NCBI RefSeq assembly: GCF_005144415.1
Contig: NZ_SWJE01000009.1
Span: 1-64,000, forward strand
Origin: Trinickia terrae
GTDB taxonomy: Bacteria > Pseudomonadota > Gammaproteobacteria > Burkholderiales > Burkholderiaceae
Length of the DNA stretch: 64,000 nucleotides
Direction of reading: 5' to 3'
Shown here: one piece after another, positions 32,232-41,317 of the stretch
Layout of the letters: every line of letters starts with the position of its first letter
How positions within the stretch are numbered: the first letter of the stretch is position 1
Translations under genes and position numbers: made by a program
Notes under the pieces: generated by a model
Seen by the model: only the letters and a program-made list of their open reading frames with translations
The model's database searches: none
Told to the model about the DNA's origin: nothing

Positions 32232-32755
32232 AAGCGATGCGATACACCTTGGAACAACTGAACACGATGTCGGCCGACGCTTTCACGGCGGCGCTCTCGG
32301 GCATCTTCGAGCACTCGCCGTGGGTGGCCGCCGAGGCGGCGGGCAAGCGGCCGTTCGCGAGCGTCGAGGCTTTGCACAAGACGATGTCGGGCATCGTCGA
32401 GGCGGCGGGTGAGGCGAGGCAACTCGCGCTCATCAACGCTCACCCGGAGCTCGCGGGCAAGGCGGCCGTGCGCGGCGAGCTGACCGAGGAGTCGACGCGC
32501 GAGCAAAGCGGCGCGGGTCTGTCCCAATGCACGCAGGACGAGTTCGACAAGCTGCAGGGCTTGAACCGCGCGTATCGCGAGAAGTTCGGTTTCCCGTTCA
32601 TTCTCGCGGTGCGCGGCTACGACCGCCACGGCATCATCGCCAACTTCGAGGCGCGCGTGAACCACAGCCGCGCCGACGAGTTGCGCGCGAGCCTCGATCA
32701 GATCTACCGCATCGCGCGTTTCCGGCTCGACGATCTGGCGGGCGCGTCAACGTAA
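32228..32755 (+). CDS. uraD: OHCU decarboxylase
   Basis: A 175-residue enzyme converting 2-oxo-4-hydroxy-4-carboxy-5-ureidoimidazoline to S-allantoin. Family marks are [13 protein letters not shown] (the His is the expected catalytic base), [11 protein letters not shown] and [21 protein letters not shown] 32228 overlaps the puuE stop. The open frame extends far upstream only as a shadow of puuE. Confidence 0.93.
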   Translation: MKAMRYTLEQLNTMSADAFTAALSGIFEHSPWVAAEAAGKRPFASVEALHKTMSGIVEAAGEARQLALINAHPELAGKAAVRGELTEESTREQSGAGLSQCTQDEFDKLQGLNRAYREKFGFPFILAVRGYDRHGIIANFEARVNHSRADELRASLDQIYRIARFRLDDLAGAST

Positions 32756-32853
32756 ATCTCCCTTGCGGCCGGCACGTTCAGCGCGCCGGCCGCCAAGCAT
32801 TCGCAACACGCAAGTGTTTCCTCAAGCATAAACAGACTGGAAGGACGACAACA

Positions 32854-33864
32854 ATGGCTCTCCCGACTCTCGACCCCAACGCCCCCGAATTCACGCGCCG
32901 CTACGTGAACCTCGCGGACCCGCGCCTCGGGGCGCAGGCGCTCGAAGCGAGCGACGATTTCTTCGCGCCGAAAGACCGCATGCTGAACCCCGAGCCGGCC
33001 GTGTTCATCCCGGGCAAGTACGACGATCACGGCAAGTGGATGGACGGCTGGGAAACGCGCCGCAAGCGTACGACCGGCTACGACTGGTGCATCGTGAAGC
33101 TCGCGCGCCCGGGCGTCATCAAGGGCCTCGACATCGATACGAGCCACTTCACCGGCAACTTCCCGCCGGCTGCGTCCGTCGAGGCGGCGCGCGTGGTGGA
33201 GGGCGCGCCGAGCGCGTCGACGCAGTGGACCGAGATCGTCACGTCGACGACGCTGCAAGGCAACAGCCACCACTACGTCGAAGTGAGCGATGCGCTCGCC
33301 TATACGCACCTGCGCGTGAACATCTATCCGGACGGCGGCATCGCGCGCCTGCGCGTCTACGGCCAGCCGCAGATGGACTGGGCAGGCGCGAGCCGCAGCG
33401 AACTGTTCGATCTGGCCGCGATGGAGAACGGCGCTTATGTGGTCGCCGCGAACAACCAGCACTTCGGCATGGCTTCGAACCTCCTGATGCCGGGCCGCGG
33501 CGTGAACATGGGTGACGGCTGGGAAACCCGCCGCCGGCGCGAGCCGGGCAACGACTGGGCGATCATCGCGCTCGCGCAGCCGGGCACCATCAAGAAGATC
33601 GAAGTCGACACCGCGTTCTTCAAGGGCAACTTCCCGGATCGCTGCTCGATTCAGGCCGCCTACGTGCAAGGCGGCACCGACAGCTCGCTCATTACGCAGG
33701 CGATGTTCTGGCCGGTTCTGCTTGGCGAGCAGAAGCTGCAGATGGACAAGCAGCACTACTTCGAAACGGAAGTCGCCGCGCTCGGCCCGGTCACGCACGT
33801 GCGCTTCAACATCATCCCGGACGGCGGCGTTTCGCGCCTGCGTCTGTGGGGCACGCTGGATTGA
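32854..33864 (+). CDS. alc: Allantoicase
   Basis: A 336-residue hydrolase that splits allantoate into ureidoglycolate and urea. The protein is an obvious internal duplication, as usual for allantoicase: [10 protein letters not shown] ... [11 protein letters not shown] in the first half and [10 protein letters not shown] ... [11 protein letters not shown] in the second, each with a closing INxxPDGGxxRLR block. GGAAGGAC lies upstream of ATG 32854. It follows uraD by 98 bp and is followed by allA after 7 bp. Confidence 0.95.
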   Translation: MALPTLDPNAPEFTRRYVNLADPRLGAQALEASDDFFAPKDRMLNPEPAVFIPGKYDDHGKWMDGWETRRKRTTGYDWCIVKLARPGVIKGLDIDTSHFTGNFPPAASVEAARVVEGAPSASTQWTEIVTSTTLQGNSHHYVEVSDALAYTHLRVNIYPDGGIARLRVYGQPQMDWAGASRSELFDLAAMENGAYVVAANNQHFGMASNLLMPGRGVNMGDGWETRRRREPGNDWAIIALAQPGTIKKIEVDTAFFKGNFPDRCSIQAAYVQGGTDSSLITQAMFWPVLLGEQKLQMDKQHYFETEVAALGPVTHVRFNIIPDGGVSRLRLWGTLD

Positions 33865-33871
33865 GGCGGCC

Positions 33872-34384
33872 ATGAAAGCGCTCGCAATCGAACCGCTCAC
33901 GCGCGAGGCCTTCGCGCCCTTCGGCGATGTCGTCGAGCTGGAGGGCGCGAAGCAGATTCCGATCAACCTGGGCACGACGATCCGCTATCACGATCTCGCG
34001 AAGGTCGATGTCGCCGACGAGGGCGGCAGGCCGCTCGTGAACTTGTTCCGTGGCCAGCCGCGCACGTTGCCGTTCGAGGTCAGGATGCTCGAGCGGCATC
34101 CGCTCGGCAGCCAGGCCTTCGTGCCGTTGAACGACAAGCCGTATCTGGTCGTCGTGGCGCCGGCCGGCGAGCTCGATCCGGCGAGGATCCGCGCGTTCGT
34201 GACGAGCGGCTGGCAGGGCGTGAACTACGCGAAGGGCGTCTGGCACCATCCGCTGATCGCGCTCAGCGAGGTGAGCGATTTCATCGTCGTCGATCGCGGC
34301 GGCGAGGGGCTCAATCTCAACGAGCAGGATCTGGTTGAATCGCTCTGGCTGACCGAGGAGGCGCTCAGCGCGGTGGCCGTTTGA
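33872..34384 (+). CDS. allA: Ureidoglycolate lyase
   Basis: A 170-residue cupin-like enzyme that releases glyoxylate and urea from ureidoglycolate, the last step of the pathway encoded here. Marks are the N-terminal [30 protein letters not shown] and the C-terminal [10 protein letters not shown]. It starts 7 bp after alc. Length matches the family. Confidence 0.93.
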   Translation: MKALAIEPLTREAFAPFGDVVELEGAKQIPINLGTTIRYHDLAKVDVADEGGRPLVNLFRGQPRTLPFEVRMLERHPLGSQAFVPLNDKPYLVVVAPAGELDPARIRAFVTSGWQGVNYAKGVWHHPLIALSEVSDFIVVDRGGEGLNLNEQDLVESLWLTEEALSAVAV

Positions 34385-34690
34385 GGTCGCCGGGCGATTG
34401 GGCGGCGCTGTGGTCAACTGCAGTGCGCCGACCGCCGTTATGTCGTCGGTGATCACCCGTTGGCCGTTCGCCGCTTTGCGGATCGCTTCGGCCAGCGTCT
34501 GTACTTCAATGCTTTTCATCGGATAGCTGCACGGGCCCACGTGCAGCGCCATCACTAGCTCGCCGGCGTCTTCGGACACCGTCGGCATTCAGCCTAGTCT
34601 CGAGCCTTGTCCTTCCTTTGGCATGGTGAGGCGCATTAGCTCAAATTGGCTCAATCAGCCCTTAAATCAGCTCACCGCGACGCGGAGCAA
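34385..34690 (-). other. Gene-free stretch with a possible minus-strand gene scrap
   Basis: On the minus strand a protein-like frame begins at ATG 34588 (MPTVSEDAGELVMALHVGP, then KSIEVQTLAEAIRKAANGQR) but runs antisense into allA without a credible end. It may be the N-terminal part of a lost gene. No homologue is recognised and nothing else is seen here. Confidence 0.25.
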
Positions 34691-34693
34691 ATG

Positions 34694-34722
34694 AAAAGGC
34701 CCGCTACGCGAGCGGGCCTTGC
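34694..34722 (-). terminator. Rho-independent terminator of the uraH-puuD operon
   Basis: A perfect 10-bp stem AAGGCCCGCT/AGCGGGCCTT with a 5-base loop, followed on the minus strand by TTTTCATTTG. It lies 63 bp downstream of the puuD stop, in the correct orientation to end that transcript. Confidence 0.85.
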
Positions 34723-34784
34723 ACGATCGGATCAGCCAGGGGGACCGGCAGCATCCCCCGGCGGCACTGCCAAAGACAAGAAGC

Positions 34785-35978
34785 CTACTGCTTTGCTCCC
34801 TCCTGGAACCAAGCCGCTATCTTCATGCGCTCGTCATCGGTCATGTGCGTGACATTGCCAAGCGGCATCGCCTTCAGCGTTACGGCCTGCTGATAGATGC
34901 GCTGCGCGTTCTTCGAGATCTCGTCGGGCGTGTCGAGCAGCACGCCCGCGGGCGCTGCGCCCATCAGCGTCGGGTGCGCCGAGTGGCAGGCCACGCAACG
35001 CTGCTGCAGCACGGGCGCGATGTCGGCGACCTTGACGACCGGCGCATTGGCGGCCTGCGCTTCCGGCGTGATCGGCTTGGGCAGCATCCACACGAGCGCG
35101 CCGGCCATCAGTGCAACGCTGCCCGCCGGCAGGTACCAGAGCACCTGGCCGCGATGGCGCATCACGAAGAACTGGCGGATCATCGCACCGGCGCCCATGA
35201 TCAGCGCGAGGATGGCCCAGTTGTACGGATGCGTGTAGGTCATCGCATAGTGGTTCGACAGCATCGCGAACACCACGGGCAGCGTGAAGTAGGTGTTGTG
35301 CACCGAGCGCTGCTTGCCGCGCTTGCCGTAGATCGGGTTAGGCTCCTCGCCCTTGAGCATCTTGTCGACCATCTTGCGCTGGCCGGGGATGATCACGAAG
35401 AACACGTTCGCCGACATGATCGTCGCCATCATCGCGCCGACGATCAGGAACGCGGCGCGCCCCGCGAAGATATGGCACGCGAGCCAGGCGGCGATCAGCA
35501 CGTAAGCGGCGACGCAGACGCCGAGCACGTTGTCCTTGCCCGCCAGCATGCGGCACAGCGAGTCATAGACGATCCAGCCCGCAAGAAGGAAGCCGAGCGC
35601 CGAGAAGATCGCGACGACGGGGCCCATGTCGAGCACGTTCTTGTCGATGAGGTAGGTGTTCGGCGCGAACAGGTAGAGCACCGTGAAGAGGCCGAAGCCG
35701 GACATCCAGGTGGTGTACGACGGCCACTTCGACCAGTGCAGGTCTTCCGGCATCTCGGGCGGCGCGACCGTGTACTTCTGCATGTTGTAGAAACCGCCGC
35801 CGTGGACGTGCCACAGCTCGCCGAACACGCCGCGCTTGCGCAGGTTCGCGTCGGCCGGCGGTTTCAGACTGTTGTCGAGCGCGACGAAGTAGAACGACTC
35901 GCCGATCCACGCGATCGCGGCGACGACGTGCAGCCAGCGAATCACGAGATTCAGGCCGTCGGTGATGAAGCCTTCCAT
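34785..35978 (-). CDS. puuD: Membrane urate hydroxylase with cytochrome c domain
   Basis: A 397-residue inner-membrane protein that oxidises urate to 5-hydroxyisourate, as established for the PuuD family. It has about 8 hydrophobic helices (first: RWLHVVAAIAWIGESFYF) and a C-terminal c-type heme domain with CVACH near residue 329 and a likely Met ligand in LKAMPLGNVTHM. GGAGGC precedes ATG. It lies 49 bp downstream of uraH on the same strand, so the first two steps after urate are co-transcribed. Confidence 0.93.
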   Translation of the reverse strand: MEGFITDGLNLVIRWLHVVAAIAWIGESFYFVALDNSLKPPADANLRKRGVFGELWHVHGGGFYNMQKYTVAPPEMPEDLHWSKWPSYTTWMSGFGLFTVLYLFAPNTYLIDKNVLDMGPVVAIFSALGFLLAGWIVYDSLCRMLAGKDNVLGVCVAAYVLIAAWLACHIFAGRAAFLIVGAMMATIMSANVFFVIIPGQRKMVDKMLKGEEPNPIYGKRGKQRSVHNTYFTLPVVFAMLSNHYAMTYTHPYNWAILALIMGAGAMIRQFFVMRHRGQVLWYLPAGSVALMAGALVWMLPKPITPEAQAANAPVVKVADIAPVLQQRCVACHSAHPTLMGAAPAGVLLDTPDEISKNAQRIYQQAVTLKAMPLGNVTHMTDDERMKIAAWFQEGAKQ

Positions 35979-36027
35979 GTAATGCCTCCAAACTCCTGAT
36001 TTTTGTACTGAGAGCAGCTGCTCTGCG

Positions 36028-36381
36028 TCAGCTGCCGCGATACGTGCTGTACGCCCACGGCGAAACCAGGAGCGGCACGTGATAGTGGGCGGCGGCGTCG
36101 GCGATGCCGAAGCGCAGCACGACGCGGTCGACGAAGCGCGGCTCGGGCACCTTCACGCCGGCCGCAGCGAAGTAGTCGCCCGCGTGGAACACCAGCTCGT
36201 ACTCGCCCGCGACGAGCGTGGCGCCTTCGAGCAGCGGCGCGTCGCAGCGGCCGTCGCCGTTGGTGGTGACGGTCTTGAGCGCGCGGCGCGCGTCGCCGTC
36301 AAGCGCGAAGAGTTCGATCTTGATGCCGGCGCCGGGGCGGCCGTGCGAAGTGTCGAGCACGTGGGTAGTCAGCTTTCCCAT
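36028..36381 (-). CDS. uraH: 5-hydroxyisourate hydrolase (transthyretin-like)
   Basis: A 117-residue enzyme hydrolysing 5-hydroxyisourate to OHCU. It has the family hallmarks: THVLDTSHGRPG at the N terminus, an internal Arg block (FVDRVVLRFGI) and the C-terminal YHVPLLVSPWAYSTYRGS with the diagnostic YRGS end. ATG 36381 has AAGGAAAA upstream. A longer in-frame extension exists but is not conserved. First gene of the uraH-puuD operon. Confidence 0.95.
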   Translation of the reverse strand: MGKLTTHVLDTSHGRPGAGIKIELFALDGDARRALKTVTTNGDGRCDAPLLEGATLVAGEYELVFHAGDYFAAAGVKVPEPRFVDRVVLRFGIADAAAHYHVPLLVSPWAYSTYRGS

Positions 36382-36928
36382 TCGCAATTTTCCTTGTGAT
36401 GAATGCGAGGTTTCGGCGGCGGCCCGATCCAATACATGTGCGGCGGATCGAGGCTCCACGTCAGTGGCTACATACCCGTCGGCGAGTTGAAGCGAGCGCC
36501 GTGGAGGCCATTGTAGAAATTTGTGTCGGCGTGTGCGAGAGCGATAAGAAAGATAATAGACGGCGCATGAGAGTAAGCCCGAAGCCTTGCCGGGCAAGGC
36601 GCGGCGCGGTATCGCCGAGCGGCTTCGGCGGATTTCCGGTACGCCATGCCGCCCTGTTTCCGATCCTATCCACGCCAAAATTCGCTGAATATATCGAGAC
36701 AGTGAAGGCGAGTATCGCGGCGGCACACGTTGTCAGCGCTATTTTGGCCCTGGATCTTAGCTACATGTGCAGCGGCAGCGCGGCTGCGTATCCCGAAGAC
36801 GGCGCAGCACGCTGGGTAACCGGGCCAGTGCGTTCGAACGAACGCGAGGGCACGGCGGCGTGCCCCGCAAATCGCGTTCGGACGCCTTTGCTTACCGCCA
36901 TAGCGGCAAGTTTCAAGCGGAGACACGA
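36382..36928. promoter_or_regulatory. Divergent control region between uraH and the 8-oxoguanine deaminase gene
   Basis: A 547-bp gap without a convincing gene. It carries several dyads: GCCTTGCC-G-GGCAAGGC at 36584-36600 and GCGTTC-GAAC-GAACGC at 36830-36845. A TATTAT -10-like hexamer faces uraH at 36553-36558 (minus strand). The dyads are candidate operators for a purine-responsive regulator. The A/T-rich core is near 36520-36560. Confidence 0.4.
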
Positions 36929-38356
36929 ATGACGATGGAGCAGCAAAACGGAGCCGCGGCTCAGGCGGGCCGCCAGGGCGCGGCCGGCGAGCCGCGCGGC
37001 AAGACGATGCTCGTCAGGCACGCCGACGTGCTCGTGACGATGGACGGCGCGCGGCGCGAATTGAGCGACGCGGGCCTTTACATCGAGGACAACCGGATCG
37101 TCGCGGTGGGCCCAACGGCCGAGCTGCCGCAGACGGCCGACGAAGTGCTGGACCTGCGCGGGCACCTGGTGATCCCCGGGCTCGTCAATACGCATCACCA
37201 CATGTATCAAAGCCTGACGCGCGCGATTCCCGCCGCGCAGGACGCCGAGTTGTTCGGCTGGCTGACGAGTTTGTACCGGGTCTGGGCGAACCTGACGCCG
37301 GAGATGATCGAAGTCTCGACGCTGACCGCGATGGCCGAGCTGCTGCTCTCGGGCTGCACGACGTCGAGCGACCATCTCTACATCTACCCGAACGGCAGCC
37401 GGCTCGACGACAGCATCGCGGCGGCGCGGCGCATCGGCATGCGCTTTCATGCAAGCCGCGGCAGCATGAGCGTCGGACAGAAAGATGGCGGCCTGCCGCC
37501 GGATGCGGTGGTCGAGCGCGAGGCCGACATCCTGAAGGACACGCAGCGCCTGATCGAGACGTATCACGACGATGGACGCTACGCGATGCTGCGCGTCGTG
37601 GTCGCGCCATGCTCGCCGTTCTCGGTGAGCCGCGAGTTGATGCGCGAGTCGGCGGCGCTGGCGCGGCAGTACGGCGTGTCGCTGCACACGCATCTGGCGG
37701 AGAACGTCAGCGACATCGCCTACAGCCGCGAGAAGTTCGGCATGACGCCCGCCGAGTATGCGGAGGATTTGGGCTGGGTCGGGCGCGACGTGTGGCATGC
37801 GCACTGCGTGCAGCTCGACGAGCCGGGCATCGCGCTGTTCGCGCGCACCGGCACGGGCGTTGCGCACTGTCCGTGCTCGAACATGCGGCTCGCCTCCGGC
37901 ATCGCGCCCGTGCGCAAGATGCGGCTGGCGGGCGTGCCGGTGGGGCTGGGCGTCGACGGCTCGGCGTCCAACGACGGCGCGCAGATGGTCGCCGAGGTGC
38001 GGCAGGCGTTGCTGTTGCAGCGCGTCGGCTTCGGGCCGGATGCGATGACGGCCCGCGAGGCGCTCGAGATCGCGACGCTCGGCGGTGCGACGGTGCTCAA
38101 TCGCGACGACATCGGCGCGCTGGCGCCGGGCATGGCGGCCGATTTCGCCGCCTTCGACTTGCGGCAGCCGCTCTTTGCGGGCGCGCTGCACGACCCGGTC
38201 GCGGCGCTCGTGTTTTGCGCGCCGTCGCAGGTGGCGTACAGCGTGATCGGCGGGAAGGTGGTAGTGCGGGAAGGCCGGCTGACGACGCTCGATCTCGGGC
38301 CCGTGATCGAGCGGCACAACCGGTTGGCGAAGGTGTTGTTCGAAGCGGCGCGCTGA
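36929..38356 (+). CDS. 8-oxoguanine deaminase (amidohydrolase)
   Basis: A 475-residue amidohydrolase of the hydroxydechloroatrazine-ethylaminohydrolase/8-oxoguanine-deaminase group. Metal and catalytic marks: PGLVNTHHHMYQ, SLHTHLAENV, WHAHCVQLDE and LGVDGSASND, all intact. The reaction turns 8-oxoguanine into urate plus ammonia, which would feed directly into PuuD. ATG 36929 is chosen because AAGCGGAGA precedes it; the open frame upstream is not conserved. It converges on the LysR gene with a strong hairpin between. Confidence 0.9.
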   Translation: MTMEQQNGAAAQAGRQGAAGEPRGKTMLVRHADVLVTMDGARRELSDAGLYIEDNRIVAVGPTAELPQTADEVLDLRGHLVIPGLVNTHHHMYQSLTRAIPAAQDAELFGWLTSLYRVWANLTPEMIEVSTLTAMAELLLSGCTTSSDHLYIYPNGSRLDDSIAAARRIGMRFHASRGSMSVGQKDGGLPPDAVVEREADILKDTQRLIETYHDDGRYAMLRVVVAPCSPFSVSRELMRESAALARQYGVSLHTHLAENVSDIAYSREKFGMTPAEYAEDLGWVGRDVWHAHCVQLDEPGIALFARTGTGVAHCPCSNMRLASGIAPVRKMRLAGVPVGLGVDGSASNDGAQMVAEVRQALLLQRVGFGPDAMTAREALEIATLGGATVLNRDDIGALAPGMAADFAAFDLRQPLFAGALHDPVAALVFCAPSQVAYSVIGGKVVVREGRLTTLDLGPVIERHNRLAKVLFEAAR

Positions 38357-38370
38357 GCGCGGATGAGGTT

Positions 38371-38407
38371 GGCAAGCCGCCGGGGCATCGTGCGCCGGCG
38401 GCTTGCC
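38371..38407. terminator. Bidirectional hairpin between convergent genes
   Basis: A perfect 13-bp stem GGCAAGCCGCCGG/CCGGCGGCTTGCC with an 11-base loop sits in the 62-bp gap between the deaminase and LysR stops. There is no U-rich tail, so it is a candidate attenuating or Rho-assisted terminator serving both strands. Confidence 0.6.
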
Positions 38408-38418
38408 GCGCGGCGCGG

Positions 38419-39360
38419 TCAGGAACCTGACGACGGATCGATCAGCGTCCTGGTCGCCTCGGCGACGAGCCCGCGGAGCCAGCGCACCTCGTCGGAATAG
38501 TGGCAGCGCTCGTGCCACAGCTGGTAGTACTGCATCGGCGGAAAATCGAGCGGCGCCGGCACGACGGTCAGCGGCAGGAACTTCGCGTAATGGTCGGCGA
38601 AGAGGCGCGTGGTCGTGAAGATCAGGTCGGATTTGACGAGCACGTACGGCGCCAGATTGAAGTACGGCAGCGTGACGACCACGTGGCGCTTCAGGCGCTC
38701 GCGCGCAAGGTGCACGTCGATCGCGCCGCGCTGGCCGACCGAGTAGGGCGTCGGCGCGAGATGCGGGGCGTTCAGGTACTGGTCGAGCGTGAGGCTGCCG
38801 CGCTTGGCGAATGGATGCGTGTTGCTCATCAGGCAGACGATCTTGTCGACGAACAGGTTCGACAGGTGCAACTGCTCGGGCGGCTCCGGCCAGTTGCCGA
38901 CGACGATGTCGAGCTTGCCGTCCTCGAGCGCGAGCTCGTAGTCGAACGCGGGGCCGAGCGAATGGAATTCGAGCGTCGCATTGGGCGCGGCCAGCCGGAA
39001 GCGCTCGACGACGGTCGGCACGAACAGCACGTTGAGGTAGTCGGGGCAGCCGATCCGGTAGCAGCGGATCGAAGTGGCCGGATCGAAGTTGTGCTGCTGG
39101 AACTTGATGCGCTCGATCTCGCGCAGCGCGTTCTGCACGGGCTCGAGCAGACGCAGGCCGTATTCGGTCGGGACCATGCCGGACTTGCCGCGCACGAGCA
39201 GCGGATCGCCGGTGATGTCGCGCAGGCGCCTGAGCGCCGCGCTGATTGCGGGTTGCGACTGATTGAGCTTGACGGCGGCGCGCGTCACGCTGCGCTCCAT
39301 CAAGAGGGTGTGCAAGACGCGCAGTAGATAAGTGTCGATCGCCTCGCGTTGCTGACTCAT
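38419..39360 (-). CDS. LysR-family transcriptional regulator
   Basis: A 313-residue regulator: N-terminal winged helix (RSVTRAAVKLNQSQPAISAA near residues 23-42, then LRRLRDITGDPLLVRG), followed by a LysR substrate-binding domain. It is divergent from the BMP-type ABC importer operon, with 277 bp between them, and it is convergent with the 8-oxoguanine deaminase. By position it probably responds to a purine or ureide and controls the importer, the catabolic genes or both; the ligand is inferred only. Confidence 0.9.
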   Translation of the reverse strand: MSQQREAIDTYLLRVLHTLLMERSVTRAAVKLNQSQPAISAALRRLRDITGDPLLVRGKSGMVPTEYGLRLLEPVQNALREIERIKFQQHNFDPATSIRCYRIGCPDYLNVLFVPTVVERFRLAAPNATLEFHSLGPAFDYELALEDGKLDIVVGNWPEPPEQLHLSNLFVDKIVCLMSNTHPFAKRGSLTLDQYLNAPHLAPTPYSVGQRGAIDVHLARERLKRHVVVTLPYFNLAPYVLVKSDLIFTTTRLFADHYAKFLPLTVVPAPLDFPPMQYYQLWHERCHYSDEVRWLRGLVAEATRTLIDPSSGS

Positions 39361-39637
39361 GATTTCTCCGGTTTATATGTTTCGGCTGATCGAACTGGGG
39401 AGGGGTTATATCGTTTTTAATATGGTCATAAAGGCGCGTCAAGGGTGGGATACCCCCAAAGCACGGCGCGGCGCGGCTTTGCGGCGGGGGCGCAGTGATT
39501 ATTGTCGGCTCGACGGTATGGCCCGATTTGGGTATCGTCACCCGGCGGCCGCGCGCCGGGCGCGTGGATTGGCGGGGCGCGGCGGCGTTTTAGAAATATT
39601 TTCGTTTTGGATTTATTCGGCTTAGCGACTGGATTAC
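39361..39637. promoter_or_regulatory. Divergent promoter region, LysR gene / ABC importer
   Basis: An A/T-rich stretch near 39370-39430 contains ATAT-CGTTTTTA-ATAT (interrupted dyad, about 39408-39423), a plausible LysR-type site, and GTTTATATG near the regulator start. A second A/T-rich stretch at 39590-39625 precedes the importer. The ATPase gene start has no good Shine-Dalgarno sequence. Confidence 0.4.
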
Positions 39638-41236
39638 ATGGGCGACTCCACCACTCTCGACTCACGCACCACGGGCACAGGCGGCGCGCCCCAAGTGCCG
39701 CGTCTCGCGCTCGCGGGCATCAGCAAGCAATACCCGGCCGTGCGCGCGAACGACGACGTGAACCTCGTCGTCCTGCCCGGCGAGATCCACGCCGTGCTCG
39801 GCGAGAACGGCGCGGGCAAGAGCACGCTGATGAAGATCATCTACGGCGCGGTGCGGCCCGATGCCGGCGAGATCCGCTGGGAAGGACAGGCCGTCGAGAT
39901 CGCCAATCCGGCGGCCGCGCGCAAGCTCGGCATCGGCATGGTGTTCCAGCACTTCTCGCTGTTCGAGACGCTGACCGTCGGCGAGAACATCGCGCTCGCG
40001 CTCGACGAGAAGTTCGACATGAAGGCGCTCGGCAAGCGCATCAAGGAGGTGTCGGCCGAGTATGGACTCGACATCGATCCGCAGCGCCACGTGCACAGCC
40101 TGACGGTCGGGGAGCGGCAGCGCGTCGAGATCGTGCGCTGCCTGCTGCAGAATCCGCGGCTCCTGATCATGGACGAGCCCACCTCGGTGCTCACGCCGCA
40201 GGCGGTTCGCAAGCTCTTCGAGACGCTGCGGCGGCTCGCGGCCGAAGGCTGCAGCATTCTCTACATCAGCCACAAGCTCGACGAGATCCAGGAGCTTTGC
40301 GACACGGCCACCGTGATGCGCGGCGGCCGCGTGACCGGCAACGTCGCGCCGCGCAACGAAACGCCTGCGTCGCTCGCGCAGCTGATGGTCGGGCACTCGC
40401 TGCCCGACTACACGCGCCGCCCGCATCAGCCGGGCGAGGTGCTGCTTTCGGTGAAGAACCTCTCGGTCGCGAGCGACGACCCGTTCGGCACCTCGCTCGA
40501 GCACGTCTCGTTCGATGTCCACGCGGGCGAGATCTTCGGCATCGCGGGCGTGTCGGGCAACGGGCAGGCGGAACTGCTGGCGGCTCTCTCGGGCGAGAAG
40601 CACAGCGGCGCCAAGGACGACGCCGTGACGATCTGCGGCAAGCCCGCGGGCCGGCTTGGCGCGGGCGGACGGCGCCGGCTCGGCTTCGCGTTCGTGCCGG
40701 AAGAGCGCCTGGGGCGCGGCGCGGTGCCGGCGATGTCGCTCGCCGAGAACGCGCTCCTGACCGGCCACCGCCAGCAGATGGTGCGCTCGGGATGGATCAG
40801 CGCCCGCGCGATGCAGGCGTTCGCGACACGCTGCATCGAGGCCTTCGACGTGCGCTGCGGCGGCCCCGGCGCGCTCGCGCAGTCGCTCTCGGGCGGCAAT
40901 CTGCAGAAGTTCATCGTCGGGCGCGAGATGCTGCAAGCGCCCAAGGTGCTCGTCGTCGCGCAGCCGACCTGGGGCGTCGACGTGGGCGCGTCGGCGTTCA
41001 TCCGGCAGCAGTTGCTCGACCTGTCGGCGCGCGGCGTCGCGGTGCTGGTGATCTCGGAGGAGCTCGACGAGCTGTTCGACATCTGCGACCGGATCGCCGT
41101 GCTCGCGCGCGGACGCCTGTCGCCGTCGCGCAAGACCGGCGAGACCAACGCCGAGGAGATCGGCCTCTGGATGGCGGGCTTGTTCGACGGCAAGGGGGCC
41201 GTGCCGCCGCCTGCCGAAGAGCCGGCGCATGCCTAG
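39638..41236 (+). CDS. ABC transporter ATP-binding protein, nucleoside/purine type (two NBDs)
   Basis: A 532-residue double ATPase of the YufO/RbsA-like class. The first domain has Walker A GENGAGKST (near 55), signature LTVGERQRVEI and Walker B RLLIMDEPTS. The second has the usual degenerate Walker A (GVSGNGQAELL), signature LSGGNLQKFIVGRE and Walker B LVVAQPTWGVD. It energises import through the two permeases that follow. Gene order ATPase-permease-permease-BMP protein is that of nucleoside importers. Confidence 0.92.
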   Translation: MGDSTTLDSRTTGTGGAPQVPRLALAGISKQYPAVRANDDVNLVVLPGEIHAVLGENGAGKSTLMKIIYGAVRPDAGEIRWEGQAVEIANPAAARKLGIGMVFQHFSLFETLTVGENIALALDEKFDMKALGKRIKEVSAEYGLDIDPQRHVHSLTVGERQRVEIVRCLLQNPRLLIMDEPTSVLTPQAVRKLFETLRRLAAEGCSILYISHKLDEIQELCDTATVMRGGRVTGNVAPRNETPASLAQLMVGHSLPDYTRRPHQPGEVLLSVKNLSVASDDPFGTSLEHVSFDVHAGEIFGIAGVSGNGQAELLAALSGEKHSGAKDDAVTICGKPAGRLGAGGRRRLGFAFVPEERLGRGAVPAMSLAENALLTGHRQQMVRSGWISARAMQAFATRCIEAFDVRCGGPGALAQSLSGGNLQKFIVGREMLQAPKVLVVAQPTWGVDVGASAFIRQQLLDLSARGVAVLVISEELDELFDICDRIAVLARGRLSPSRKTGETNAEEIGLWMAGLFDGKGAVPPPAEEPAHA

Positions 41237-41317
41237 CAGCGCGCCTGCTTCACGCGATTCGCGCGCCGCGCCCGGCGCGCATCGACAGATAAAACGACAC
41301 GCTATCTAGACCGAACC

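Noticed and set aside
36761-39541. 926-codon minus-strand frame
   Set aside because: Shadow over the LysR gene and antisense to the deaminase gene; no recognisable protein.
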